A DNA stretch of 64,000 bases from Gp6-AA40 sp035293405 (GTDB lineage Bacteria; Acidobacteriota; Vicinamibacteria; Vicinamibacterales; UBA2999), in assembly GCA_035293405.1 (NCBI GenBank), contig DATDOE010000138.1, forward strand, positions 1 through 64,000. Direction: 5' to 3'. The number at the start of each line of letters is the position of its first letter. The first letter of the stretch is position 1. The translations under genes were made by a program, and so were the position numbers. A model generated the notes under the pieces. The model was not told where the DNA came from. It made no database searches and worked only from the letters and a program-made list of their open reading frames with translations. Below are positions 7,816 to 15,528 of the stretch, one piece after another.

Positions 7816-8195
7816 GAGGTCGGCGTCTCCCAGACCGTGACGCGGAAGACCGGGAGGCCCTGCTCGCGGGAGATGTCGTAGATGAGGCGCGCAATCCTCT
7901 CCACGGTGGGATTGCTGTCGACGAGGTACATCGGCTCACCGATGCCTTGCAGCAGCGTCACCAGCGGATCGTCGTGACGAAGGATCATCTTGTGATCGAG
8001 CTCGCGGTCAACCCAGTTCTTCACGATCCGCTTGATGTCACCGAAGTCGGCGACCATGTTGCGCGTGTCGAGCGCATCGGTCCGGATCTCGATCTCGGCG
8101 ATGGCATTGTGGCCGTGCGGATGCTTGCAGATGCCGTCGTAGTCGAGCAGACGATGGCCGTAGCAGAAGTCGATGCGCTTGGTGACCGAGTACAT
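7794..8195 (-). CDS. queD: 6-carboxy-5,6,7,8-tetrahydropterin synthase QueD
   Basis: This 133-residue member of the PTPS/QueD family makes 6-carboxytetrahydropterin from dihydroneopterin triphosphate in the 7-deazaguanine (queuosine precursor) pathway. The zinc histidines are visible in FCYGHRLLDYDG and KHPHGHNA. A catalytic Asp/His pair lies in DRELDHKM, and the C-terminal V-x-E-T motif (RVTVWETPTSWATY) binds the pterin. It is divergent from queC at 8248, which catalyses a later step, so the pathway is split over two strands around a 52-bp control region. queE and queF are not in the window. Confidence 0.92.
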   Translation of the reverse strand: MYSVTKRIDFCYGHRLLDYDGICKHPHGHNAIAEIEIRTDALDTRNMVADFGDIKRIVKNWVDRELDHKMILRHDDPLVTLLQGIGEPMYLVDSNPTVERIARLIYDISREQGLPVFRVTVWETPTSWATYTA

Positions 8196-8217
8196 AGACC
8201 TGTAATCTTATCGGTGA

Positions 8218-8246
8218 CAACTCCCAACTCCCAACTTCCAACTCCC
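8218..8246. repeat. AACTCCCAA-type dispersed repeat before queC
   Basis: CAACTCCCAACTCCCAACTT and its continuation repeat a CAACTCC unit, ending one base before the queC ATG. The same unit appears at 8934-9003, around 38808-38890 and, on the other strand, at 61250-61264. It leaves no room for a normal Shine-Dalgarno sequence before queC. Confidence 0.65.
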
Positions 8247-8247
8247 G

Positions 8248-8922
8248 ATGGCCTCCCGTCCCTCAACAGCGGTGCTCTTCTCGTCCGGGCTCGACAGCGC
8301 GGTGCTCGCCGCCGCCGAAGCACGAACGTCCCACGTGCATCCGATCTACATCAGCACAGGCCTCGCCTGGGAGCACGAGGAGCGTGCCGCCGTGGATCGT
8401 CTGCTCGCGGCAGCCGTCTACACGGACCTGATGCCGGTGGCGCGGCTGACCTTCACCGTCGAGGATCTGTATCCGCCCACGCACTGGGCGCTGCGCGGCA
8501 CACCGCCGGCGTTCGACACCCCGGATGAGGACGTGTACCTGACCGGCCGGAACGTCATCCTGTTGAGCAAGACGGCGATCTACTGCGCGCAGCACAAGAT
8601 TCCGCGCATCGCGATCGGACCGCTCGCGGGCAACCCGTTTCCGGATGCGACGGCGGACTTTTTTCAGACGATGGCGCGGGCGGTCTCTCTTGGACTTGCG
8701 CAGGAGATCACAATCGACGCCCCGTTTGTCACGATGGACAAGAGCGAGGTGATTCGGCTCGGCGTGGAGCTGGGAGTGCCGCTCGAGATGACCCTGTCGT
8801 GCATGAACCCGAGCGGTGGGCGCCATTGCGGGCAGTGCAGCAAATGCCGCGAGCGGCGCGATGCGTTTCACGAGGCAGGTGTCCCCGACCCCACGCTCTA
8901 CGCGTCGCCACCCTTACGGTGA
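8248..8922 (+). CDS. queC: 7-cyano-7-deazaguanine synthase QueC
   Basis: This 224-residue ATP-dependent enzyme converts 7-carboxy-7-deazaguanine to preQ0. The PP-loop VLFSSGLDSAVLAAAE lies at residues 9-24 (SGLDS in place of the more usual SGGxDS). The C-terminal zinc site is formed by LSCMNPSG followed by HCGQCSKCRER. Length and motif order match the QueC/ExsB family. The gene starts immediately after a repeat and has no clear Shine-Dalgarno, so translation efficiency may depend on other features. It works with queD, divergent on the other strand. Confidence 0.9.
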   Translation: MASRPSTAVLFSSGLDSAVLAAAEARTSHVHPIYISTGLAWEHEERAAVDRLLAAAVYTDLMPVARLTFTVEDLYPPTHWALRGTPPAFDTPDEDVYLTGRNVILLSKTAIYCAQHKIPRIAIGPLAGNPFPDATADFFQTMARAVSLGLAQEITIDAPFVTMDKSEVIRLGVELGVPLEMTLSCMNPSGGRHCGQCSKCRERRDAFHEAGVPDPTLYASPPLR

Positions 8923-8933
8923 GTTCGGAGATC

Positions 8934-9003
8934 AACTCCCAACGCCCAACTCCCAAAGAACCAACTCCGAACTTGGGTGTTGGGAATTGGAAGTTGGGAG
9001 TTT
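8934..9003. terminator. Repeat-derived long hairpin between convergent genes
   Basis: The left part (8934-8956, AACTCCCAACGCCCAACTCCCAA) and right part (8973-9003, TTGGGTGTTGGGAATTGG and following) pair over about 19 of 23 positions. The element is built from the AACTCCCAA repeat unit. It lies exactly between queC (plus) and the FAH-family gene (minus), so it can serve as a shared bidirectional terminator. Confidence 0.55.
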
Positions 9004-9006
9004 CGT

Positions 9007-10095
9007 CTAGCGCGCGGCTTCGACGGGGTTGCTGAGCGTACCAACGCCTTCGTATGTGCACACCGTTCGATCGCCAGCCTTGAGATAAATCGGCGGCTTG
9101 CGGGCTGAACCAACTCCGGCGGGAGTCCCGGTCGCGATCACGTCGCCCGGGCGCAGCGTGAGAATGCTCGATCCATACGCAACCAGCTCGAAGACGTCGT
9201 GGATCATCAGCGACGTATCCGCATCCTGCATCACCTTGCCGTTCAACGTGAATCGCACGGGCAGCTTCTGCGGATTGGGCACGAACTCCTTCGGCGTGAT
9301 GAACGGTCCCATGGGCGCGAACGTGTCGTGGGACTTTCCGATCAGCCAGTCGCTGCCGTACCGCGTGTCACCGCGGCCTTGGCGATCGGACACGTCCATC
9401 TGGTTCGTATAGCCAAAGATGTAGCCGGTCGCCTGCGCCGCGCTGACGTAGCTGGCGGTGCGGCCAATCACGACGCCGAGCTCGCATTCCCAGTCGATCT
9501 GCGTGCGTCCCTTCGGAATCCTGATCGCCTCGCCCTCCGCGACGATCGCGGACGGGGACTTGAGGAACGCGTACGGGTTCCATCGCATGTCGCCGGCCTT
9601 GCGGTCCCAGATGCCGGGTGCGCTCGTCGTGCCCGGTGGCGCAGTACCGGGAGGTGGCCCCGCACCCGCCACCGGCTCGCCCAGACGTCCGGCCATCTCC
9701 ACCCCATGCTCGCGGTAATTCACCGCCGCATTGAGCATCGTCATCGGATACATGATCGGCGGCATCGTCTTGAGCGCGGACAGCTCGTAGACGTAGGCCG
9801 GCCTCGCGGTCGCTGAGCTCGCGACCTTCACGATGGCGGCGATCCGGTCGCGCACGCCGGCGTCGTAGCGCGCGATGAGATCTTTCATGTCTGAGGGCGG
9901 TGCGACCTTGCCGTCGCCCGGCACCGCGGCGTCGGCGGCGGCCAGGTCAACGACCAGGTCACGCAGAACGATACCGACGAAGGTGCGGCCCTGCCGCTGG
10001 AACGTGCCCAGCTTGAACGACACCTGGGTTTGAGCGGTGAGAAGCGTGCCGGCCCACACCAGCGCCAGCACGGCGGCAACCATCAAGCGTTTCAT
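9007..10095 (-). CDS. Exported fumarylacetoacetate-hydrolase (FAH) family protein
   Basis: The 362-residue protein has a Sec signal peptide (MKRLMVAAVLALVWAGTLLTAQ) followed by an FAH-fold domain from about residue 110 to the end. The family's metal/substrate pocket shows as AVNYREHG, QIDWECELGVVIG (the E-x-E pair), NQMDVSDRQ, KSHDTFAPMGPFI and RPGDVIATGTPAGVG. FAH enzymes cleave or decarboxylate 2-oxo/acylpyruvate-like compounds and are normally cytoplasmic, so the signal peptide is notable. The linker with a Pro/Gly/Ala-rich run (GAGPPPGTAPPG) at about 145-160 looks like an insertion. The substrate is not predictable. Confidence 0.85.
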   Translation of the reverse strand: MKRLMVAAVLALVWAGTLLTAQTQVSFKLGTFQRQGRTFVGIVLRDLVVDLAAADAAVPGDGKVAPPSDMKDLIARYDAGVRDRIAAIVKVASSATARPAYVYELSALKTMPPIMYPMTMLNAAVNYREHGVEMAGRLGEPVAGAGPPPGTAPPGTTSAPGIWDRKAGDMRWNPYAFLKSPSAIVAEGEAIRIPKGRTQIDWECELGVVIGRTASYVSAAQATGYIFGYTNQMDVSDRQGRGDTRYGSDWLIGKSHDTFAPMGPFITPKEFVPNPQKLPVRFTLNGKVMQDADTSLMIHDVFELVAYGSSILTLRPGDVIATGTPAGVGSARKPPIYLKAGDRTVCTYEGVGTLSNPVEAAR

Positions 10096-10134
10096 CGAGT
10101 GCCTCCCGGGCGGGAAGCATACCCGAATTCTGAA

Positions 10135-11034
10135 CTACCTTCGTGAGATCTCGATCGACCCGTCTCCGCTTCGAAGTCGCAGTGTGCGGCCGCCCTTGCC
10201 AAAGCGTCCTCGCAGCGTGCCGCTGTCATCGTCGTCCGGGCTTCGCTCCGCTTGAGCGATGCCGTCGGCGTGCACTCGGCCGTCGCCGGAATGCGCGTCA
10301 ATCTCGGCATCGAGGTTCCCGGGCACCCGAAGCGCGATGGCGCCATCGCCCGTGTTGATGGTCCAATCGCTCTTCATGACGCTGCCATCGCGGACGTCCG
10401 CGCGGACGGAGCCGTCGCCTGTCCGGACGTCAACCAGCTCGAACCGGCCGTCGAGCTCGATGGATCCGTCACCGGAATCAGCCTCGACCTGACCCACTCC
10501 GTCGGAGATGGTGATCGAACCGTCGCCGGTGTGAGCGCGGATGCGCCCTTCGATGCGCGACGCACGGATGCTGCCGTCCCCGCTGTCCAGTCCGACAGCG
10601 CCCGCGAGATCGTCGACCGTGATCGACCCGTCGCCGGTGCGAGCCTCGATCGTGACGCGTCGTGGGACCGTCACGGTGAGGGCCACAGACGGGGACTGCC
10701 AGGAACCGAAGTGAATCACGTGGCGCTGCCCCTCGGGCGACGGTGCCTCGATGACGATGCGGTTTCCTTCCTGAGTGGCATTGACCACCAGCGCTTCGGC
10801 CGTCTGCGTGTCCGGTCCGCGCCGCTCGATCTCGAGCAGCACTTCGTTCCGGTCCCATGACTTCACCCGTACGGCGCCGTCGAACGTGCGAACGCTCAGC
10901 TCGGGAACGGCGCCCACCGTGAACCGCTTTTCCTCCCGCGCCACGCTGCCTTCGCCCCGAACGTCGACGCTGCACGCGGCAGATCCAAGGGCCAGGACGG
11001 ACGCGAGCATGCCGACAGTCTGGAAGTTGCGCAT
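10135..11034 (-). CDS. DUF4097-like beta-solenoid lipoprotein with TGDGSI repeats
   Basis: The 299-residue protein starts with a lipoprotein signal (LASVLALGSAAC, lipobox cysteine near residue 21), so it is probably anchored to a membrane facing the periplasm. From about residue 130 a repeated G-D-G-S-(I/V/L) unit recurs eight or more times (TGDGSITVDD, SGDGSIRASR, TGDGSITISD, SGDGSIELDG). This is the hallmark of DUF4097/DUF2807 adhesin-like beta-solenoids. The molecular function of the family is unknown. A clear ATG start is followed by KRFTVGAVPELSVRTFDG, the usual first strand of these domains. Confidence 0.85.
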   Translation of the reverse strand: MRNFQTVGMLASVLALGSAACSVDVRGEGSVAREEKRFTVGAVPELSVRTFDGAVRVKSWDRNEVLLEIERRGPDTQTAEALVVNATQEGNRIVIEAPSPEGQRHVIHFGSWQSPSVALTVTVPRRVTIEARTGDGSITVDDLAGAVGLDSGDGSIRASRIEGRIRAHTGDGSITISDGVGQVEADSGDGSIELDGRFELVDVRTGDGSVRADVRDGSVMKSDWTINTGDGAIALRVPGNLDAEIDAHSGDGRVHADGIAQAERSPDDDDSGTLRGRFGKGGRTLRLRSGDGSIEISRR

Positions 11035-11087
11035 AAGGTCCTCTCTCAGCCGGCTTAGACGGGGCCGTCGGCAACAGAGTTCAGAAA

Positions 11088-11111
11088 GGGGTCAGACCCC
11101 ACTCTGACCCC
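11088..11111. repeat. GGGGTCAGA REP-like inverted repeat at the nagA 3' end
   Basis: GGGGTCAGA (11088-11096) and TCTGACCCC (11103-11111) are exact inverse arms around CCCCAC. Elements of the GGGGTCAGACCCC type are common extragenic repeats in several phyla. Here the element contains the nagA stop codon and also encodes its last residues (W-G-Q-S-G-V). Confidence 0.7.
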
Positions 11112-12279
11112 AGACCTCTTCGCCGCCGATGAACGTCCGGACGGCGCGAAATCCGCGGTCGAGGACGACAAGGTCGGCGACCGCCCCTTCAGCGATGACG
11201 CCAAACCCGGTGAGGCCGAGCTCGCGGGCCGGGGTCGTCGAGCACATGGTAGCCGCCTCCACGAGGGATCCGCCGAACTTCGTGACGATCGTCCGGAACG
11301 CTCGATCCATGGTCAGCGTGCTGCCGGCAAGGGTTCCGTCGTCAAGGAACGCGGCATCGCCGCGCACGTGAATCGTTTGTCCCCCGAGGCGTGTGGAGGA
11401 GCCAACCGCCAGCCCCGATCCGGCGGTCCCATCGGTGATCGCCATCACGCCATTCGCACCCTTGGCGGCGATCGCGACGCGACACATCGCCGGATGCACG
11501 TGGAAGCCGTCGCAGATGAGCTCTGCCGCAACCTCTTCGCGCGAGAGCACCGCGCCGGCAAGGCCCGGCGCGCGATGCGTGATCGCCGTCATCCGGTTGA
11601 ACAGGTGCGTCGCGTGACGCGCCCCGGCCTCGATGGCGGCAACAGCTGTCTCGAAATCCGCGCCCGAATGTCCGAGTGAGACACGGTGACCCGCCGCGAC
11701 GAGCGCCCTGATCAGATCGATCCCGCCCGGCAACTCCGGGGCGAGCGTCACGATTCCGACGTCGGGCCGCGACGCCGCGATCGCATCGAGCACATCCTGG
11801 CTCGAAAAATCGCCGTCGTGGACCCGAACCCAAGGTGTCCGCAGACACGACGCCGGTTGTGCACCGCGGTAATCCGGGTTGATGAAGTTGCTCTCTAGAT
11901 GCGCAGGGAGGACACGCGCACCGCCAGACACGGGGTCGACGCGCGATTGCCGCACCCGCTGGAGGAACGCGCGAAGATCCTCGGCGGCACACGCGACCGT
12001 GGTCGGGCAGAACGCAGTGACGCCGTACCGGGTGAGCCGCCGGGCGATCTCTGACACGGCATCGCCACCGTCGAGCGTGTCGTGTCCGTCGACGCCGTGG
12101 ACGTGCACGTCGACGAAGCCGGGCACGACGTAACAGTCCGTCGCATCAATCGTGGTGGCGTGGACCAGGTCAACGGGCCTGGTCTCGACGGCGACGATGC
12201 GGCCGGCGTCGATCAGCACCGCGCCCTGCGTGAGCACACGGTCCGGGAGGATGACGTCGCCGCCCGCAAGGACGATCAC
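11092..12279 (-). CDS. nagA: N-acetylglucosamine-6-phosphate deacetylase
   Basis: This 395-residue amidohydrolase removes the acetyl group of GlcNAc-6-P during recycling of amino sugars and cell wall. Diagnostic motifs in order are PGFVDVHVHG (metal HxH), the PAHLESNFINPDYRGAQP block, SLGHSGADFE, ATHLFNRM, the substrate loop LICDGFHVHP and ITDGTAGSG with the catalytic Asp. The length is normal. The GTG start overlaps the stop of the upstream DUF5615-like gene as GTGA, and the C-terminus runs into a REP-like repeat. No nagB or PTS gene is adjacent. Confidence 0.92.
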   Translation of the reverse strand: MIVLAGGDVILPDRVLTQGAVLIDAGRIVAVETRPVDLVHATTIDATDCYVVPGFVDVHVHGVDGHDTLDGGDAVSEIARRLTRYGVTAFCPTTVACAAEDLRAFLQRVRQSRVDPVSGGARVLPAHLESNFINPDYRGAQPASCLRTPWVRVHDGDFSSQDVLDAIAASRPDVGIVTLAPELPGGIDLIRALVAAGHRVSLGHSGADFETAVAAIEAGARHATHLFNRMTAITHRAPGLAGAVLSREEVAAELICDGFHVHPAMCRVAIAAKGANGVMAITDGTAGSGLAVGSSTRLGGQTIHVRGDAAFLDDGTLAGSTLTMDRAFRTIVTKFGGSLVEAATMCSTTPARELGLTGFGVIAEGAVADLVVLDRGFRAVRTFIGGEEVWGQSGV

Positions 12280-12728
12280 TGGCCGTCCCAGTCAACGTGC
12301 ACGTGGAGCTTGCGGCCTTCGAGCGGCAGCCACTCGACGGGCGCGTCTACAGCCATGCTCTCAGCTTGCGGCGGAGTCGGCCGCAGTAGCCCTTTGTCGA
12401 GACGCTTCAGCAACCCGATGAATCCGCCTTCGGTGGGAGCGGCGAGCACCAACACGCCGCCGCTCAACGCGGGAGGGAACTTGCGATCGTCGAGATAGTC
12501 CCGGTCGAGGGTAATCAGCGTGCGACGAAGCTGTCGCGCGAGACGATAGTGCTCGCCATCACGCGCGCGCCGGAGATCGTCGTACTCGAGGACGAACAGG
12601 ACGTCCCAGGTGAGCGACCTCCGCATGTAGCCGACGAGGCCGGCGGGCACGTTGGCGTCGACGTAGACCCGAGGCTGCCCGGACAAATGCTGCGCGTGCC
12701 CGCCAAGCTCGGATGCCAAGGTGCCCAT
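12276..12728 (-). CDS. DUF5615/PIN-like small protein overlapping nagA
   Basis: This is a protein of about 150 residues with the opening RVYVDANVPAGLVGYMRR, an acidic pair in LEYDDLRRARDGEHYRLA and the central RTLITLDRDYLDDRKFP. The layout resembles DUF5615/Mut7-C proteins, PIN-like nuclease-fold proteins often found with antitoxins. No antitoxin gene is adjacent; instead the stop overlaps the nagA start (GTGA). I prefer the ATG at 12728 because the longer TTG-initiated frame begins inside a repeat-like stretch (12739-12754). Nuclease activity is unproven. Confidence 0.6.
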   Translation of the reverse strand: MGTLASELGGHAQHLSGQPRVYVDANVPAGLVGYMRRSLTWDVLFVLEYDDLRRARDGEHYRLARQLRRTLITLDRDYLDDRKFPPALSGGVLVLAAPTEGGFIGLLKRLDKGLLRPTPPQAESMAVDAPVEWLPLEGRKLHVHVDWDGQ

Positions 12729-12755
12729 CGGATATGCCAAATTCAAAATGCAAAA

Positions 12756-13868
12756 CTATTTGCCGGCCGCCTTGGCTTCTCGCTTGAGCACCGCGACGAG
12801 CTCGTCTCGCTTGTGCATCAGTTCCTTGCGGGGCCGCCGGCTGTGAGTGGAGCCAACCACGTACTCGCAGAAGAGGGGGAAGGCGACGGTCGAGTCGATG
12901 TACGCCACCGCGGTGTCGGGAAGCACGCCGGGGTTCACCTTGCCCCAACTGACCGCTTCGGCAGGAGTCGCTCCGGACAAGCCGCCCCAGACGACAGAAT
13001 CAGTCGTGATCTGAATGAAGTAGTCGTTGCCACCCTTGGGAATGCCATAGACCTCCCAGAGGGTCGGCTGCCCCTGCAGATAGAAATTCTTCGGCGAGCC
13101 GCCGCCGAGGATGACGCAGCCGTTCTTCTCGCCAGCGAGGATGAAGGCGCAGACCTCGTTGACGTCCTTGTTGGGATCGATCATCAACCGGCTGTCGTTC
13201 ATCAGCTCGTGGTAGGCGATGTTCATGCCGATGGAGCTGTCGCCCGGTGACGAGGTGTAGATTGGTACGCCGGCGGCGGCCGCGGCGGCGACCACCGAGT
13301 ACTGCTCGCACCCCGGCTTCTGCGTCATCAGATCGCGACCCAGGGCATAGTGCAGTTCGGCGGTCGAGACCGGTTCGTTCATGCCGGATCGCACGAGGAA
13401 GTCACGAATATATGCGTCGGTCTCGAGCAGCACCGTCGCCGGAAACAGCACGTCGTAGATGCGAATAACGCCGTCTTCGTACAACTCGACGTCATCGACA
13501 AACGGCGATCCCCTGTGCAGCGTGAAGTTCAATGCATAGTGGAGATCGTGATAGAGGTTGGCGCCGGTGCTGATGACGAAGTCGACCAGGCCGCGCTCCA
13601 TGAGCTCGACGATGCAGCCGCCAAGCCCGGCCGGAGTGAGTGCGCCGGCCACCGTGAGCCCGATTGTGGTGTCGTACTCCGGCAGCAGCATCTTGTCGGT
13701 GAAGATGCGGCAGGCTTCGCCGAGGCGGGCGGCATTGAATGCCTGAAATCCCTCGTCGATGAGCGTCCTGACGTCGGCGCTTCCCCGAGGCCGGTAGTAC
13801 TTGATGGGCTTGCCGCTCAGGTGGTTATGTCGCGGTTTTTGCGAAGCTCCAGGCGCGCGATGGGGCAT
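12756..13868 (-). CDS. Deoxyhypusine-synthase-family protein
   Basis: This 370-residue protein of the deoxyhypusine/homospermidine synthase family is an NAD-dependent spermidine aminobutyl transferase by homology. Visible signatures are VDFVISTGANLYHDLHY, TSSPGDSSIGMNIAYHE, the NAD-loop ILGGGSPKNFYLQ and SGATPAEAVSWGKV. Lys310 in the last motif matches the lysine that carries the enzyme-imine intermediate in eukaryotic DHS. Bacteria lack eIF5A, so the acceptor is likely a polyamine (homospermidine-type reaction) or unknown. The upstream gap holds no gene, and the next gene on the left is the DUF5615-like gene, 27 bases away. Confidence 0.85.
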   Translation of the reverse strand: MPHRAPGASQKPRHNHLSGKPIKYYRPRGSADVRTLIDEGFQAFNAARLGEACRIFTDKMLLPEYDTTIGLTVAGALTPAGLGGCIVELMERGLVDFVISTGANLYHDLHYALNFTLHRGSPFVDDVELYEDGVIRIYDVLFPATVLLETDAYIRDFLVRSGMNEPVSTAELHYALGRDLMTQKPGCEQYSVVAAAAAAGVPIYTSSPGDSSIGMNIAYHELMNDSRLMIDPNKDVNEVCAFILAGEKNGCVILGGGSPKNFYLQGQPTLWEVYGIPKGGNDYFIQITTDSVVWGGLSGATPAEAVSWGKVNPGVLPDTAVAYIDSTVAFPLFCEYVVGSTHSRRPRKELMHKRDELVAVLKREAKAAGK

Positions 13869-13984
13869 CAGCGGTTTACTTTAGCACCTCCACATCACCG
13901 GGCCTCGGCCCTCGTGCTGTCGGTGTACCGGCCTTCGGCCGATAAGCAAGCGAGCCCCCCTGAAACGCCCTTGCGCAGACGATT

Positions 13985-15313
13985 ATGAGCGTGGCCACCA
14001 ACCGTAGCGGTCCGAGATCGGATTCGACGGGCGACATCGAAAGCCGCTTCCGTACGATCGTGCAGTCGCCCCTCCGGGCCGGCTTACTGCGCTTCCTGAG
14101 CGCTCGCCCCGAGGAATCCTTCGAGGTCGAATCCCTCATGGCCACGTTCGGGCGCATGCGCCTGGACGTCGACAACTGTCTCAACGAGCTCGTCGAGTTC
14201 GGCATCGTCCGCCGCCTGCCTGGACCGCCGGCGCAGTTTGCCGCCTTCCGGCCCGAGGGTGAAACGATCGGGCGGCTACTCGACGCCTTTCTGGAGCGTC
14301 GCGCCGACATCAGCACGGAAGACCAGGCACCTTCCGTCCAGCGGTTCCGCGAAATGATCGGCCGCGACGAGAAAATGCTGATCGTCTTCGAGTGGATCCG
14401 CACGGCCGCCAAGTCGGACATCTCGGTGCTCATCCTCGGACCCACGGGCTCGGGCAAGGAAGTCGTCGCGCGGATGATTCACGAGCTCAGTCGGCGTGGA
14501 GGGGACAACTTCCAGGCGGTCAACTGCGCGGCGCTGCCTGACACGCTCTTCGAATCCGAAATCTTCGGCTACGAAAAGGGCGCCTTCACCGGCGCGCACG
14601 ATCGCAAGCCCGGGCGAGTCGAGCTCGCCGACCACGGCACCCTGTTTCTCGACGAGATCGGCGATCTGTCACTCATGGCGCAGGCCAAGCTGCTGCGGGT
14701 CCTCGAGGACAAACGGTTCGAGCGGCTCGGGGGACAGAAGTCCGTCCACGTTGATTTCCGCCTGATCTCGGCGACGAACCGGCCGCTCGATCAGTTCGTA
14801 CGCGACAGCCGCTTCCGCGAGGACCTCTATTACCGCGTGAACGCGTTCTCGATCCGTCTGCCATCGCTGCGCGAGCGGCCCGCGGACATCGGCGTGCTCG
14901 CCAACCGTTTCGTGGCCCGGTACTGCGCCGCCAATGGCCTGCCTCTGGATGCCAAGGTCTTTGCGCCCGAGGCGCTGGCGCGGCTCCACACGTATCCCTG
15001 GCCGGGGAACATCCGCGAGCTGGAGAGCACGGTCTCCCGCGCGGCGCTTTCGGCTCCAGGACGAGTCATCCGCGACTCTGACATTGAGTTCCTGCATCCG
15101 GTGGCGGCACCGTCTTCCGAGGCACCCACAAGACTGCCGACGCTGGCCGAGGCGGAGCGCGCGCACATCACTCGTGTGCTCGATGCGGCAGCCTGGAACA
15201 AGAAGGAAGCAGCTCGCCTGCTCGCGATCAGCCGAGGCACGCTCTACCGGAAGATCGTCGAGTACGGCCTCGAGCCGAATACGCGGATGTCCCGAAACAG
15301 GGCAACCCGCTAA
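13985..15313 (+). CDS. Sigma-54-dependent transcriptional activator with winged-helix-like N-terminus
   Basis: This 442-residue bacterial enhancer-binding protein has an N-terminal segment (about 25-100) that looks like a winged helix (LLRFLSARPEESFEVESLM) rather than a receiver or PAS domain. The AAA+ core has Walker A GPTGSGKE (152-159), the sigma-54 contact loop GAFTGA (199-204) and Walker B LFLDEI (221-226). A Fis-type HTH at the C-terminus ends AARLLAISRGTLYRKIVEYG. The input signal is unknown. It lies just before a subtilase and a c-di-GMP protein, which are candidate targets, and a 19-bp palindrome at 15437 is a possible binding site. Confidence 0.9.
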   Translation: MSVATNRSGPRSDSTGDIESRFRTIVQSPLRAGLLRFLSARPEESFEVESLMATFGRMRLDVDNCLNELVEFGIVRRLPGPPAQFAAFRPEGETIGRLLDAFLERRADISTEDQAPSVQRFREMIGRDEKMLIVFEWIRTAAKSDISVLILGPTGSGKEVVARMIHELSRRGGDNFQAVNCAALPDTLFESEIFGYEKGAFTGAHDRKPGRVELADHGTLFLDEIGDLSLMAQAKLLRVLEDKRFERLGGQKSVHVDFRLISATNRPLDQFVRDSRFREDLYYRVNAFSIRLPSLRERPADIGVLANRFVARYCAANGLPLDAKVFAPEALARLHTYPWPGNIRELESTVSRAALSAPGRVIRDSDIEFLHPVAAPSSEAPTRLPTLAEAERAHITRVLDAAAWNKKEAARLLAISRGTLYRKIVEYGLEPNTRMSRNRATR

Positions 15314-15436
15314 GCAACTCCCGCCAAACTCCGAGCATTTTCACGCTGCGACCTGAGTAACGATCTGGCACACAGGTCGTTCGGGCCCTTTCTCCTATCC
15401 CAACAGCAGTTTACGCAGATCAAGCCTGCAAGAGCG

Positions 15437-15455
15437 TGTGCAGGTTCTGCACACA
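15437..15455. promoter_or_regulatory. Inverted repeat upstream of the subtilase gene, possible activator site
   Basis: GTGTGCAGGTTCTGCACAC has perfect 8-base arms around GTT. It lies 74 bases before the protease start and downstream of the sigma-54 activator gene, a sensible place for an enhancer-type site. No convincing -24/-12 (GG-N10-GC) promoter was found between it and the gene, so the link to sigma-54 is speculative. Confidence 0.4.
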
Positions 15456-15528
15456 TGCCCCCGTCCACGGCTTCATCCATAAGCCCACGCATACGGCCGT
15501 AAGTATCTACGGAAAAGGAGGTTAACAA

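Noticed and set aside
15366..15381. TGGCACACAGGTCGTT as a sigma-54 -24/-12 promoter
   Set aside because: The -12 GC is missing, and it lies upstream of the proposed activator site instead of downstream.
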